DNA of 64,000 nt from Propioniciclava tarda. GTDB lineage: Bacteria > Actinomycetota > Actinomycetes > Propionibacteriales > Propionibacteriaceae. Position 1 is the first letter of the stretch. Each line of letters starts with the position of its first letter. A program made the position numbers and the translations under genes. Shown piece by piece: positions 47,116 to 55,028 of the stretch. The notes below the pieces were generated by a model that saw only the letters and a program-made list of their open reading frames with translations, was not told the origin of the DNA and did not search any database. The stretch is taken from contig NZ_FXTL01000005.1 of assembly GCF_900182665.1 (NCBI RefSeq), positions 1-64,000 on the forward strand, written 5' to 3'.

Positions 47116-47942
47116 CGCTCGGCTCCCGCATAGAAGTCCTCGACGAGGGGCAGACGGCTGCCTGGCTCGACCAGATCGAGGCGAGACGTCGCGACCAGGC
47201 CCTTCGTGTAGGGATGCTGGGCGTCGGTGAAGATCCCGGACGCCGTGCCGCGCTCCACGATTTCGCCGTCCAGCATCACCAGCACGTCGGAGCACAGCTC
47301 CGAGACCACCGCGAGGTCGTGGCTGATGAACAGGCAGGCGGCGTTCTGCGAGGCCAGCACGCGGTCCAGCAGTTTGAGCACCGTGGCCTGCACCGTCACG
47401 TCGAGGGCGGTGGTCGGCTCGTCGCAGATCACGAGGTCCGGTGAGTTGATCAGCGCCATCGCGGTCACCACCCGCTGCCGCTGGCCGCCGGACAGCTCGT
47501 GCGGGAAGCTGTTCGCGATCCGCTCCGGGTCGGCGAAGCCCACCTCGCCCAACATCACCAGCACCCGCTCGCGGGCGGCCCCCGGGGCTGCGGTCGAGTG
47601 CAGCCTCAGCACCTCCGCGACCTGGCGTCCGCACCGCATCGTGGGGTCCAGCGCCGTCATCGGCTCCTGGAAGATCATGGTCAGCTCGTCGCCGCGAAGC
47701 TCCGACATGGCCCGGTCGGAGCTGCCCACCACCTCCACGTCGCCGAGGCGGATCGACCCGCTGATGCGGGCGTTGTCGGGCAGCAGCCCCATCACGGCGA
47801 GCGAGGTCACCGTCTTGCCGCAGCCCGATTCGCCGATGAGTCCGACGCGCTGGCCAGGCTCAACGTCGAAACTGATGCCCCGGACGACGGGCGGTCGGCG
47901 TCCGAAAGCGACCGTCAGGTCGCGGACCCGCAAGAGGCTCAT
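47112..47942 (-). CDS. Oligopeptide/dipeptide ABC transporter ATPase (first, DppD/OppD-like)
   Basis: This 276-residue ATPase has Walker A GESGCGKT, signature LSGGQRQRVVTAMAL, Walker B LVICDEPTTALDVT and SHDLAVV. The C-terminal extension is shorter than in Opp proteins with an iron-sulfur cluster. It is coupled by 4-nt overlaps to the permease before it and the ATPase after it. Confidence 0.93.
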   Translation of the reverse strand: MSLLRVRDLTVAFGRRPPVVRGISFDVEPGQRVGLIGESGCGKTVTSLAVMGLLPDNARISGSIRLGDVEVVGSSDRAMSELRGDELTMIFQEPMTALDPTMRCGRQVAEVLRLHSTAAPGAARERVLVMLGEVGFADPERIANSFPHELSGGQRQRVVTAMALINSPDLVICDEPTTALDVTVQATVLKLLDRVLASQNAACLFISHDLAVVSELCSDVLVMLDGEIVERGTASGIFTDAQHPYTKGLVATSRLDLVEPGSRLPLVEDFYAGAER

Positions 47943-48751
47943 GTGACCTCCCGCAGCTTCGGGTCCAGCAGGTCGCGCAGTCCGTCACCGAGCAGGTTGA
48001 AGCCCAGCACGGCCAGCGCGATCGCGATCCCCGGCCAGACGGCCTGCAGGGGGCTGCCGTACCAGACGCTCTGGGCGTCCTTCAGCATCGAGCCCCAGCT
48101 GGGCGTCGGCGGCTGGGTGCCCAGCCCGAGGTACGACAACGCCGCCTCAGCGAGGATCGCCATGGCGAACGTGACCGATGCCTGGACGCCGACCAGTGGC
48201 GCGATGTTTGGCAGCACGTGCGTCCGGGCGATGGTGAGTCGGCTCGAGCCGCACGAGCGGGCCGCGAGAACGTAGTCGGACGCCAGCACCGACAGCGCGC
48301 CGGCGCGCGCGATCCTGATGAACTGGGGCACCGCCGCCAGGCCGATCGCGACCATCGCCGTCACGGTCCCGCCGCCGAACACCCCGGCCAGCAGGATGGC
48401 CAGCAAGAGGGCCGGGAACGCCTGGGCCACGTCCGTCGCGCGCATCACGACCTCGGACGCCGCCTTCGGCAGCTGCGCCGTGACGATGCCGGCGGGGACT
48501 CCGAGCAGGGTCGCAATCCCCACCGAGATGACCCCGACGACCAGGCAGGACTGGGCGCCCACGAGCAGCCTGCTGAACACGTCCCGGCCGAGCCGGTCGG
48601 TGCCGAGGACGTTGGGCCACTCGGGCGGACGCAGCCGCGGGAAGCTCGTGTTGTAGAGCGCATCGAACGGCGTCCAAAAGACCGACACCAGGGCCATGAC
48701 GGCGACCAAGGCAACGAGGACCAAGCCGAGGCGCAGCTGGAGCCGGCTCAT
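47939..48751 (-). CDS. ABC transporter permease (DppC-like)
   Basis: This 270-residue permease has an N-terminal anchor helix, the typical segment NVLGTDRLGRDVFSRLL, and an EAA loop before ALSYLGLG. With DppB it forms the channel. The ATG at 48751 is set by a 4-nt overlap with dppB and by the typical N-terminus. The frame continues upstream without homology. Confidence 0.93.
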   Translation of the reverse strand: MSRLQLRLGLVLVALVAVMALVSVFWTPFDALYNTSFPRLRPPEWPNVLGTDRLGRDVFSRLLVGAQSCLVVGVISVGIATLLGVPAGIVTAQLPKAASEVVMRATDVAQAFPALLLAILLAGVFGGGTVTAMVAIGLAAVPQFIRIARAGALSVLASDYVLAARSCGSSRLTIARTHVLPNIAPLVGVQASVTFAMAILAEAALSYLGLGTQPPTPSWGSMLKDAQSVWYGSPLQAVWPGIAIALAVLGFNLLGDGLRDLLDPKLREVT

Positions 48752-49698
48752 CGCTCGGCCGTCCGTAGGCGCGGATCGATCAGGACGTAGCTGACCTCGA
48801 CGAGCGCGTTGATCAGCAGCACGGCCAGCACGAGCAGCATCACGACGCCCTGGATGACCATGACGTCCTTCTGCCGGACGTAGGTGAGCAGCAGCGACCC
48901 CAGCCCGGGCAGGACGAACACCTGCTCGATCACGATGGCGCCCACCAGGATGGATGCCAGCTGCAGCCCCAGGACCGTCACCAGGCTGAGAGACGCGTTG
49001 CGGACGCCGTGGCGCAGCAGTGCCCCCCAGCGCGACCAGCCGACGGCGCGGGCGGTGCGGTAGTAGTCCTCGCTCAGCACGTCGATGAACGCGCTCCTGA
49101 CGTAGCGCACCAACACTGCGGCCTGCACCAGGGCGAGGGCGAGCACCGGGAGGGCGAGGCTGCGCGCCCACCCGATGGGGTCCGTGGTCAGCGGGATGTA
49201 GCCGTTGGGTGGCAGCACCCGCCAGACGACCCCGAACAGGATCGAGAGCAAGATGCCCGCCCAGAACGCCGGGATGGCCATCCCGACCTGGGCGACGGCG
49301 CTGACCGCGACGCCCTCCCAGCGGCGGCGGCGCAGGGCCGCCAGCATGCCGAACGGCAGGGCGATGACGACCGAGACCAGCAACGAGAACCCGGCGAGCG
49401 CGCCGGTGACGGGCAGCGTCGGGCCGATGAGGCCGGACACCGCCACCCCGCTGGCGTACGACGTGCCGAAGTCGCCGCGGAGCATGCCGGCGACCCAGGT
49501 CAGGTAGCGAACGATCGCGGGCCGGTCAGTGCCCAGCTCGTGGGCCTTCGCGGCGATCTGCTCAGCCGACGCGCCGTCGCCGAGCAGGATCCGTGCGGGA
49601 TCGCCCGGCAGCGCCTGGCAGATGATGAAGATCGCGAGCGAAGCGCCGACGAGGCTGAGGGCAAAGACACCCAGCCTCCGTGCGACGGTCGCGATCAC
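48748..49698 (-). CDS. ABC transporter permease (DppB-like)
   Basis: This 316-residue permease has six helices. The N-terminal helix (VFALSLVGASLAIFIICQAL) is followed by PGDPAR and a C-terminal VLPGLGSLLLTYVRQKD segment typical of DppB/NikB. The gene begins 10 nt after the binding-protein stop. The operon order is binding protein, B, C, D, F. Confidence 0.93.
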   Translation of the reverse strand: MIATVARRLGVFALSLVGASLAIFIICQALPGDPARILLGDGASAEQIAAKAHELGTDRPAIVRYLTWVAGMLRGDFGTSYASGVAVSGLIGPTLPVTGALAGFSLLVSVVIALPFGMLAALRRRRWEGVAVSAVAQVGMAIPAFWAGILLSILFGVVWRVLPPNGYIPLTTDPIGWARSLALPVLALALVQAAVLVRYVRSAFIDVLSEDYYRTARAVGWSRWGALLRHGVRNASLSLVTVLGLQLASILVGAIVIEQVFVLPGLGSLLLTYVRQKDVMVIQGVVMLLVLAVLLINALVEVSYVLIDPRLRTAER

Positions 49699-49708
49699 GA
49701 CCCAGAGG

Positions 49709-51268
49709 CTAGCGGGTGGCGATGGTCGTGACGTCGAAGGAGTCCGTGGTCGCGTTCTTCGACAGCCCGGTGACGGTCGCCTTGGTCACCACCAGGTTCG
49801 GCATCATGTAGAGCCACACGGACGCCGCGTCGTCGGCCAGGATCTTCGCAGCCTTCTTCATCTCGGGGGCGTAGGCGTCGGCGGCGGCGCTGTCGGCGGC
49901 CTGGTACTGCGCGGTGAAGGCCGGGTTGTTGTAGCGCCAGTAGTACTCGGGGTTCGTGTAGGTCACGAGATCGCGCGCCTCGGCGTGTCCGACGATCGTC
50001 AGGTCGTAGTCGGCCTTGATGTAGACGGCGTCCACCCAGGCGGCCGGGAACTGCTGCTCCTGGATCGTCGTGTTGATGCCCACAGCCTTGAGATCGGCAG
50101 CCACCTGCTGGGCGGCCGCCGTCGCGTACGGCAGCGCGGCGGGCTTGAAGCGCAGGGTGAGGTTCGTCGCGCCGGCCTCGGTCAGCAGCTGCTTCGCCTT
50201 GGCCGGGTCATAGGCGTTGATGCCCGAGAGGTCCTCATAGTAGGGATCGGTGGGCACGACCATCGAGCCGATGACCGTGCCGTGGCCGGCCTCGGTGTTG
50301 GTGATCAGCTTCTTCTTGTCGATGGCCATCGCGATGGCCTGGCGCACCTTGAGGTCCTTCAACGCGGGGCTGGAGTTGTTCAGCCCCAGCGTCACCTCCA
50401 TGTTGGTGGCCCCCTCGAGCAGCGTGTACTTGGCTGTGTCGGCGAACTGGCTCAAGGCGTCCGGGGCCTGCTCGTTGCTGATGATGTCGATGGTGCCGGC
50501 CATCATCGCGGCGTTCATGGCGTTCGGGTCCGGGAAGTACTTGAAGACCACGGAGTCGAAGCGGCCCGGGTTGGCCCAGTAGTTGGGGTTGCGCTTCAGC
50601 GCGATGCTGTCGCCGCGCGTCCACTTGTCCAGCATGTAGGGCCCGGAGCCCGCGGACTCAGTGCCCAGCTTGTCGAAGGAAGCCGGGTCGGCGATCATTC
50701 CCGCGGTGTCGGCCATGGAGTACAGCCAGGTGTTCGACGGACGCGACAGCGTCACCTCGAGCGTCGACGAGTCGACGGCCTTCTCGCCGGTGACCACGGC
50801 CATGGCTGCGGAATACTTGGCGCCGACGGTCTTGGAGGTGCGGATGCGCTCGATGTTCTTCGCAACAGCGTCAGCCGTCACCGGCTCGCCGGAGGCGAAC
50901 TTGGAGGCCGGGTTCAGGTAGAAGGTGTAGACCGTGCGGTCGGTGCTCACGCTCCAGCGCTGCGCCAACAGCGGCTGTAGGGCACCGTCCCCGTCGATCT
51001 TCACGAGCGTCTCGTAGACGTTGTACAGCTGCACCTGTGCGGGGGCGACAGCGGGTCCGGCCGTCATGTCGAGGGTGGACGGCTCGGCGGTAGCGGCGAC
51101 GGTGAGGGTCTTGGCGGCCGGGGCGTGGACGGTCGGGGTGCCGGCTGACGAGCCCGTCGACGACGAGCTGGCGGGGCTGCACGCGCTGATGGCCGCGAGG
51201 GTCAACGCGGTGAGGGCGACGGCCAGGCGTCGGGGGAAGAAGCGAGCGTGCGGCGTCCGGGTGACCAT
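49709..51268 (-). CDS. ABC transporter solute-binding lipoprotein, peptide/nickel family (SBP_bac_5)
   Basis: The protein has 519 residues. A signal peptide ends in the lipobox AISAC, so the mature protein is anchored outside the membrane. The body is a family-5 solute-binding protein (TAEPSTLDMTAGPAVAPAQV, LTRPSN-like loop, AIAMAIDKKKLI). The ligand could be an oligopeptide, a glycoside or a metal chelate; nothing in the genes decides. The ATG at 51268 has AGGAGGG. TACGAT (51307-51312, minus strand) is a likely -10 box. Confidence 0.92.
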   Translation of the reverse strand: MVTRTPHARFFPRRLAVALTALTLAAISACSPASSSSTGSSAGTPTVHAPAAKTLTVAATAEPSTLDMTAGPAVAPAQVQLYNVYETLVKIDGDGALQPLLAQRWSVSTDRTVYTFYLNPASKFASGEPVTADAVAKNIERIRTSKTVGAKYSAAMAVVTGEKAVDSSTLEVTLSRPSNTWLYSMADTAGMIADPASFDKLGTESAGSGPYMLDKWTRGDSIALKRNPNYWANPGRFDSVVFKYFPDPNAMNAAMMAGTIDIISNEQAPDALSQFADTAKYTLLEGATNMEVTLGLNNSSPALKDLKVRQAIAMAIDKKKLITNTEAGHGTVIGSMVVPTDPYYEDLSGINAYDPAKAKQLLTEAGATNLTLRFKPAALPYATAAAQQVAADLKAVGINTTIQEQQFPAAWVDAVYIKADYDLTIVGHAEARDLVTYTNPEYYWRYNNPAFTAQYQAADSAAADAYAPEMKKAAKILADDAASVWLYMMPNLVVTKATVTGLSKNATTDSFDVTTIATR

Positions 51269-51306
51269 GGACCCTCCTGGTAGACCTGCGGCGAATGCGC
51301 CACACA

Positions 51307-51312
51307 ATCGTA
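51307..51312 (-). promoter_or_regulatory. Probable -10 box of the ABC importer operon
   Basis: TACGAT on the minus strand lies 38 nt before the binding-protein ATG. No clear -35 element is seen 16-18 bp upstream. Confidence 0.45.
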
Positions 51313-51363
51313 CCGGACAGTTGAAAAGGAACCGATCTGGGCCGGGGCTGCGGATGGCGTCGA

Positions 51364-51393
51364 TTTGGCTCTGCCACGACGGCCCCGTACGAT
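51364..51393 (+). promoter_or_regulatory. Promoter of the initiator tRNA gene
   Basis: TTGGCT (51364-51369) and TACGAT (51388-51393) are 18 bp apart. Transcription would start near 51400, a few bases before the mature tRNA. Confidence 0.6.
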
Positions 51394-51404
51394 AGGCGTA
51401 CCGA

Positions 51405-51478
51405 CGCGGGGTGGAGCAGCTCGGTAGCTCGCTGGGCTCATAACCCAGAGGTCATAGGTTCAAATCCTATCCCCGCTA
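51405..51478 (+). tRNA. Initiator tRNA-Met (anticodon CAT)
   Basis: The cloverleaf has acceptor CGCGGGG/CCCCGCT, so position 1 is C and cannot pair with U72, an initiator hallmark. The anticodon stem is CTGGG/CCCAG with the three initiator G-C pairs and loop CTCATAA. The T loop is TTCAAAT. CCA is not encoded. Confidence 0.96.
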
Positions 51479-51484
51479 CGAACT

Positions 51485-51514
51485 CAAGAGGGACGCCGGA
51501 CGGCGTCCCTCTTG
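51485..51514 (+). terminator. Terminator of tRNA-fMet built from an inverted GGACGCC pair
   Basis: CAAGAGGGACGCC (51485-51497) and GGCGTCCCTCTTG (51502-51514) form a 13-bp stem with loop GGAC just after the tRNA, followed by CTGTTG. The heptamer forms the upper stem. Confidence 0.8.
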
Positions 51515-51610
51515 CTGTTGAGGGCGCGTGTCACCCTCCAAGGGACGTGTTCACTTAACAGTGGCTCCCTATCCTGGAGCGGCAGTTCGCCCAACCGAGA
51601 GCGGGGTCGC

Positions 51611-52324
51611 GTGAGGGAAAGTCCCAGACGGACGCCCTGGAGCACCAGGGCTCGCCTCGGCGTGCTCTGTGCGATCGCGGGAGGCGCCATCGCCGTGTCC
51701 CAGCCCACCCCGTCGGTCGGCCTGCCCACCGCACTCCCCTCGGTCGCGTCCGACCAAGCCACCGCTGCCGCCGCCAAGGCTGCCGACAAGGCCGCCGACC
51801 GAGCCTCGGCGTCCCCGTCGCCGTCGGTCACGCCCGCGACGACCTCCTCCACGCCACCCGGCAAGGGGCTGGGCCAGTCAAATAGGCCCACGGCCCCCGG
51901 CAAGCCCAGCTCGTCGAGCACGTCCCCGGCGGGTTCGTCCGCCCCGGCGCCGAGCACCGCACAGACTGCGAGCTCAACGAGCGAGTCGGTGGGCCCCGCG
52001 GCGAGCAACCTCACACCGCAGGCCGCCCCCAGCGGCGACCACACCGCCCCGGTCCCAGCCCCGGCAACCTCGACGACTGCTGTCGGCCAGGCGACCAGCG
52101 CCACCCGCAGCTCCGGTGCGTCCACGGCCACGCCGAGCGCTACGACCGACGGCGCAGGCGGCACCGCCAGCTCCAGCGCACGGGTCGCGTCCAAGCCCCG
52201 GGCGGCCGAGGTGCTCAGCTCGCCGCTGACCCCGATCGTCGGCGGCGGCATCGTCTTTGGTGGCCTGATGCTGGCACTCGTGCCACCCACCACGCCCGGC
52301 CTTCGGCGTCGCCGCAAGCGGTAG
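51611..52324 (+). CDS. Secreted/membrane-anchored Ala-Ser-Thr-Pro-rich protein, unknown function
   Basis: The protein has 237 residues. A basic N-terminus and one hydrophobic segment (about residues 13-30, LGVLCAIAGGAIAVS) resemble a signal sequence. About 170 residues of Ala/Ser/Thr/Pro low-complexity sequence follow. The end is a hydrophobic helix (PIVGGGIVFGGLMLALV) and an RRRRKR tail, the shape of a wall-spanning or sorted protein, but no LPxTG is present. The GTG at 51611 is a guess; earlier in-frame starts exist. Confidence 0.55.
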   Translation: MRESPRRTPWSTRARLGVLCAIAGGAIAVSQPTPSVGLPTALPSVASDQATAAAAKAADKAADRASASPSPSVTPATTSSTPPGKGLGQSNRPTAPGKPSSSSTSPAGSSAPAPSTAQTASSTSESVGPAASNLTPQAAPSGDHTAPVPAPATSTTAVGQATSATRSSGASTATPSATTDGAGGTASSSARVASKPRAAEVLSSPLTPIVGGGIVFGGLMLALVPPTTPGLRRRRKR

Positions 52325-52374
52325 CCGACAAGACACCGCCGACGGTCGGCGTCCGGGTGTGCTTCCATAGCGCA

Positions 52375-53664
52375 GTGACCAACCTCGAGCTGGGGTATCC
52401 CCTCATTGAACGCACGCTGCCCAACGGGCTGCGCGTCATCGTCAGCCCCGATCACGCGGTGCCGGTGGTCGCGGTGAACCTCTGGTACGACGTGGGCTCC
52501 CGGGACGAGGTCGACGGTGAGAGCGGCTTCGCCCACCTGTTCGAGCACCTGATGTTCCAGGGGTCGGCGAACGTCGCGTCCGGGGACCATCTCGGGGCGA
52601 TGCAGGCGGCGGGGGCGTCCGTGAACGCCACGACGTTCTTCGACCGGACGAACTACTTCGAGGCCGTGCCGACGGGCGCGCTGGATCTCGCCCTGTGGCT
52701 CGAGGCCGACCGGATGGCGACCCTGCCGGCCGCCCTCAGCCAGGAGAATCTGGACAACCAGCGCGAGGTCGTCAAAGAAGAGAAGCGGCAGCGCTACGAC
52801 AACGTGCCCTACGGCGACGTCTTCGAGCACGCCCTGGCGCTGACGTTCCCACCGGGTCATCCGTACGCCCACACGGTCATCGGCTCGATGGCCGACCTGG
52901 ACGCCGCCACGACCGAGACGGCGACCCGCTTCTTCCGCAGCTTCTACCAGCCGGGCAACTGCGTCCTCACGCTGGTCGGGGACGTCGAGCCCGAGGACAC
53001 CTTCGCCCGCGTCGAGCACTATTTCGGCGGCATTCCCGCCGCGGTGCGTCCGAGCCGCGAGGAGTCCGTAGCGCTGCCTCCGCTGGTCGGCGTGCCCCGG
53101 CGCACGGTGACGCAGCCCGTGCCAGAGGGCGCGGTCTACCTGACCTGGCGGCTCCCGGCCCGCGGCACCAGGGCCTTCGACGCCTGCGACATCGCGCTCG
53201 ACATCCTGGGTGGGGGCCAGACGTCGCGCCTCTACCGCCGCTTGGTGCACTCCGAGCAGCTGTCGTCGGGGGCCGGCGCGGCCGCGCTCGGGCTCATCGG
53301 GGGTACCTCGTTCGCCTACGCCTATGCGCGGGCACTGGAGGGGACGCCGCTCCCCCAGCTGGAATCCGCCGTCGTCTCCGAGGTCGAGCGGTTCCTCGCC
53401 GAAGGCCCCACGGACGAAGAACTCGGCCGCTCCCGCGTCCAGTTCGAACGCGAATGGCTGAGCCAACTCGCTCGGGTCGAGTCCCGCGCGGATCTGTTCA
53501 GCTGCTACGCGACGCTGCACGGCTCCCCCGACCTGGTGAACAGCCGGGTGGCTGAGTTCTGCTCGATCACCGCCGAGGAGGTGCGCGACGCGGCACGTGC
53601 CTGGCTGGCACCGGACGCGCGCGCCGTCCTCACCTACGAACGCGCCACGGAAGGCGAACTCTGA
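52375..53664 (+). CDS. M16 family metallopeptidase (catalytic subunit)
   Basis: This pitrilysin-family protease of about 429 residues has the inverted zinc motif HLFEH in GFAHLFEHLMFQG and the downstream Glu in NQREVVKEEKRQRY. It is likely to work as a heterodimer with the next gene, as bacterial PMPB-like proteases do. The start is uncertain: GTG at 52375 is used because the protein then begins close to the conserved LPNGLRV strand; GTG at 52357 is possible. Confidence 0.88.
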   Translation: MTNLELGYPLIERTLPNGLRVIVSPDHAVPVVAVNLWYDVGSRDEVDGESGFAHLFEHLMFQGSANVASGDHLGAMQAAGASVNATTFFDRTNYFEAVPTGALDLALWLEADRMATLPAALSQENLDNQREVVKEEKRQRYDNVPYGDVFEHALALTFPPGHPYAHTVIGSMADLDAATTETATRFFRSFYQPGNCVLTLVGDVEPEDTFARVEHYFGGIPAAVRPSREESVALPPLVGVPRRTVTQPVPEGAVYLTWRLPARGTRAFDACDIALDILGGGQTSRLYRRLVHSEQLSSGAGAAALGLIGGTSFAYAYARALEGTPLPQLESAVVSEVERFLAEGPTDEELGRSRVQFEREWLSQLARVESRADLFSCYATLHGSPDLVNSRVAEFCSITAEEVRDAARAWLAPDARAVLTYERATEGEL

Positions 53665-55016
53665 TGACAGCCGACACACTCAGCCTGCGTCCCCGCCCGG
53701 AGCTCGGCGCGCCCGGTCCCTGGTCCTTCCCGGACGCCGACGTCTTCACCCTCGACACCGGCCTGACCGTCCGCGCGTACCACCTGCCGGGCCAGCACGT
53801 CATCTCCGTGGGGCTCGCCCTCGACCTGCCGCTCACGGCCGAGCCGGCCGACAAGGAGGGCGTCGCGGCGCTCACTGCGGCCTGCCTCGATCAGGGCACC
53901 CGGACCCACCCCGGAACCTCGTTCGCCGACGCCGTCGAGAACTGCGGCGCCGTCCTGGAGGCCACCGTCACCTACGCGGGCACCCAGGCCTACCTCGATG
54001 TCCCGGCCACCCACCTCGGCACGGCCCTCACGCTGCTCGTCGAGGCCGTCCGCGAGCCAGAATTGTCGGACGCCGACGTCGACCGTGAGCGCTCCCTCGC
54101 CTTGGCGGACCTCGAGCAACGGCTCGCCAACGGCTCGTCGCGAGCCGACCGCGAGGCCCGGATCGCGCTGATCGACCCCGCCTGCCGCGCCTCCCGGCGC
54201 AAGGGCGGCGAGCAGGAGGCCCTGACCACGATCACCGGGGAAGACGTTCGTCGCTTCCACCAGACCGGCTACGGGCCGACGCGTGCCACCGTCGTCGTGG
54301 CCGGCGACCTGCCCGCCGACGTCCGTCAGTTGGTCACCGCGGCGTTCGGCACCTGGACGAACCCGGCGCAGCGCCTCGTCGCCGGTGAGTCAGTGCGTGG
54401 CCGCGAGCGCGTCGCGGTTCTCGTGCATCGGCCCGGCGCGGTCCAGGCCGACGTGCGCATCGGACGCTTCACCATCGACCGGACGGATCCGCGCTGGGCC
54501 GACTATCAGCTGGCGGTCCACGTGCTCGGCGGCGCATTCCTGAGCCGCCTCAACGTGGTGCTGCGGGAGGAGAAGGGCTACACGTACGGCGTCCACCTCA
54601 CCAACGCCCCCCTGCGTGCGGGCGGTTACACCGTCTTGTCCGGATCGTTCCGGAATGAGGTTGTCGCGGACGCCGTGGCCCTGGCCGGCCCGCTGCTGGC
54701 CGTTGACGCCAAGCCGCTCACCGCGGACGAGCTGGACCGCTCGCGGCGCTACCTGATGGGGGTCCAGCCGCTGCAGTACGCGACGGCGTCCGGGGTCTGC
54801 AACGGCGTCCTCACGCTGCTGTCTGCCGGGCTGGAGCACACGTTCGTCGACGACCTGCGGCGACGCTGGACGGCCGTGACGCCCGAGTCCGCGACCGAGG
54901 CGGCCGCGGAGCTGCTGCCGGCCGACGATCTCACCGTCGTGGTGGTCGGCGATGCCGACGCCCTCGAACCCGACCTCAGGGCCGCCGGCTTCGACGTTCA
55001 GGTCGTCGGGCGCTAG
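53664..55016 (+). CDS. M16 family peptidase-like protein (non-catalytic partner)
   Basis: This 450-residue M16 homologue has no HxxEH zinc motif but keeps the C-terminal-domain REEKGYTYGV (R/Y pair) that helps bind substrate in the partner. The start overlaps the previous stop (TGATG), so the two are made together. The probable role is processing or degrading peptides in the cytoplasm or envelope; no export signal is visible. Confidence 0.86.
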   Translation: MTADTLSLRPRPELGAPGPWSFPDADVFTLDTGLTVRAYHLPGQHVISVGLALDLPLTAEPADKEGVAALTAACLDQGTRTHPGTSFADAVENCGAVLEATVTYAGTQAYLDVPATHLGTALTLLVEAVREPELSDADVDRERSLALADLEQRLANGSSRADREARIALIDPACRASRRKGGEQEALTTITGEDVRRFHQTGYGPTRATVVVAGDLPADVRQLVTAAFGTWTNPAQRLVAGESVRGRERVAVLVHRPGAVQADVRIGRFTIDRTDPRWADYQLAVHVLGGAFLSRLNVVLREEKGYTYGVHLTNAPLRAGGYTVLSGSFRNEVVADAVALAGPLLAVDAKPLTADELDRSRRYLMGVQPLQYATASGVCNGVLTLLSAGLEHTFVDDLRRRWTAVTPESATEAAAELLPADDLTVVVVGDADALEPDLRAAGFDVQVVGR

Positions 55017-55028
55017 CGCGCGAGGCGA

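Noticed and set aside
51484-53679. 731-codon minus-strand open frame
   Set aside because: It spans antisense to the low-complexity gene and the M16 peptidase, which have clear coding evidence on the plus strand.
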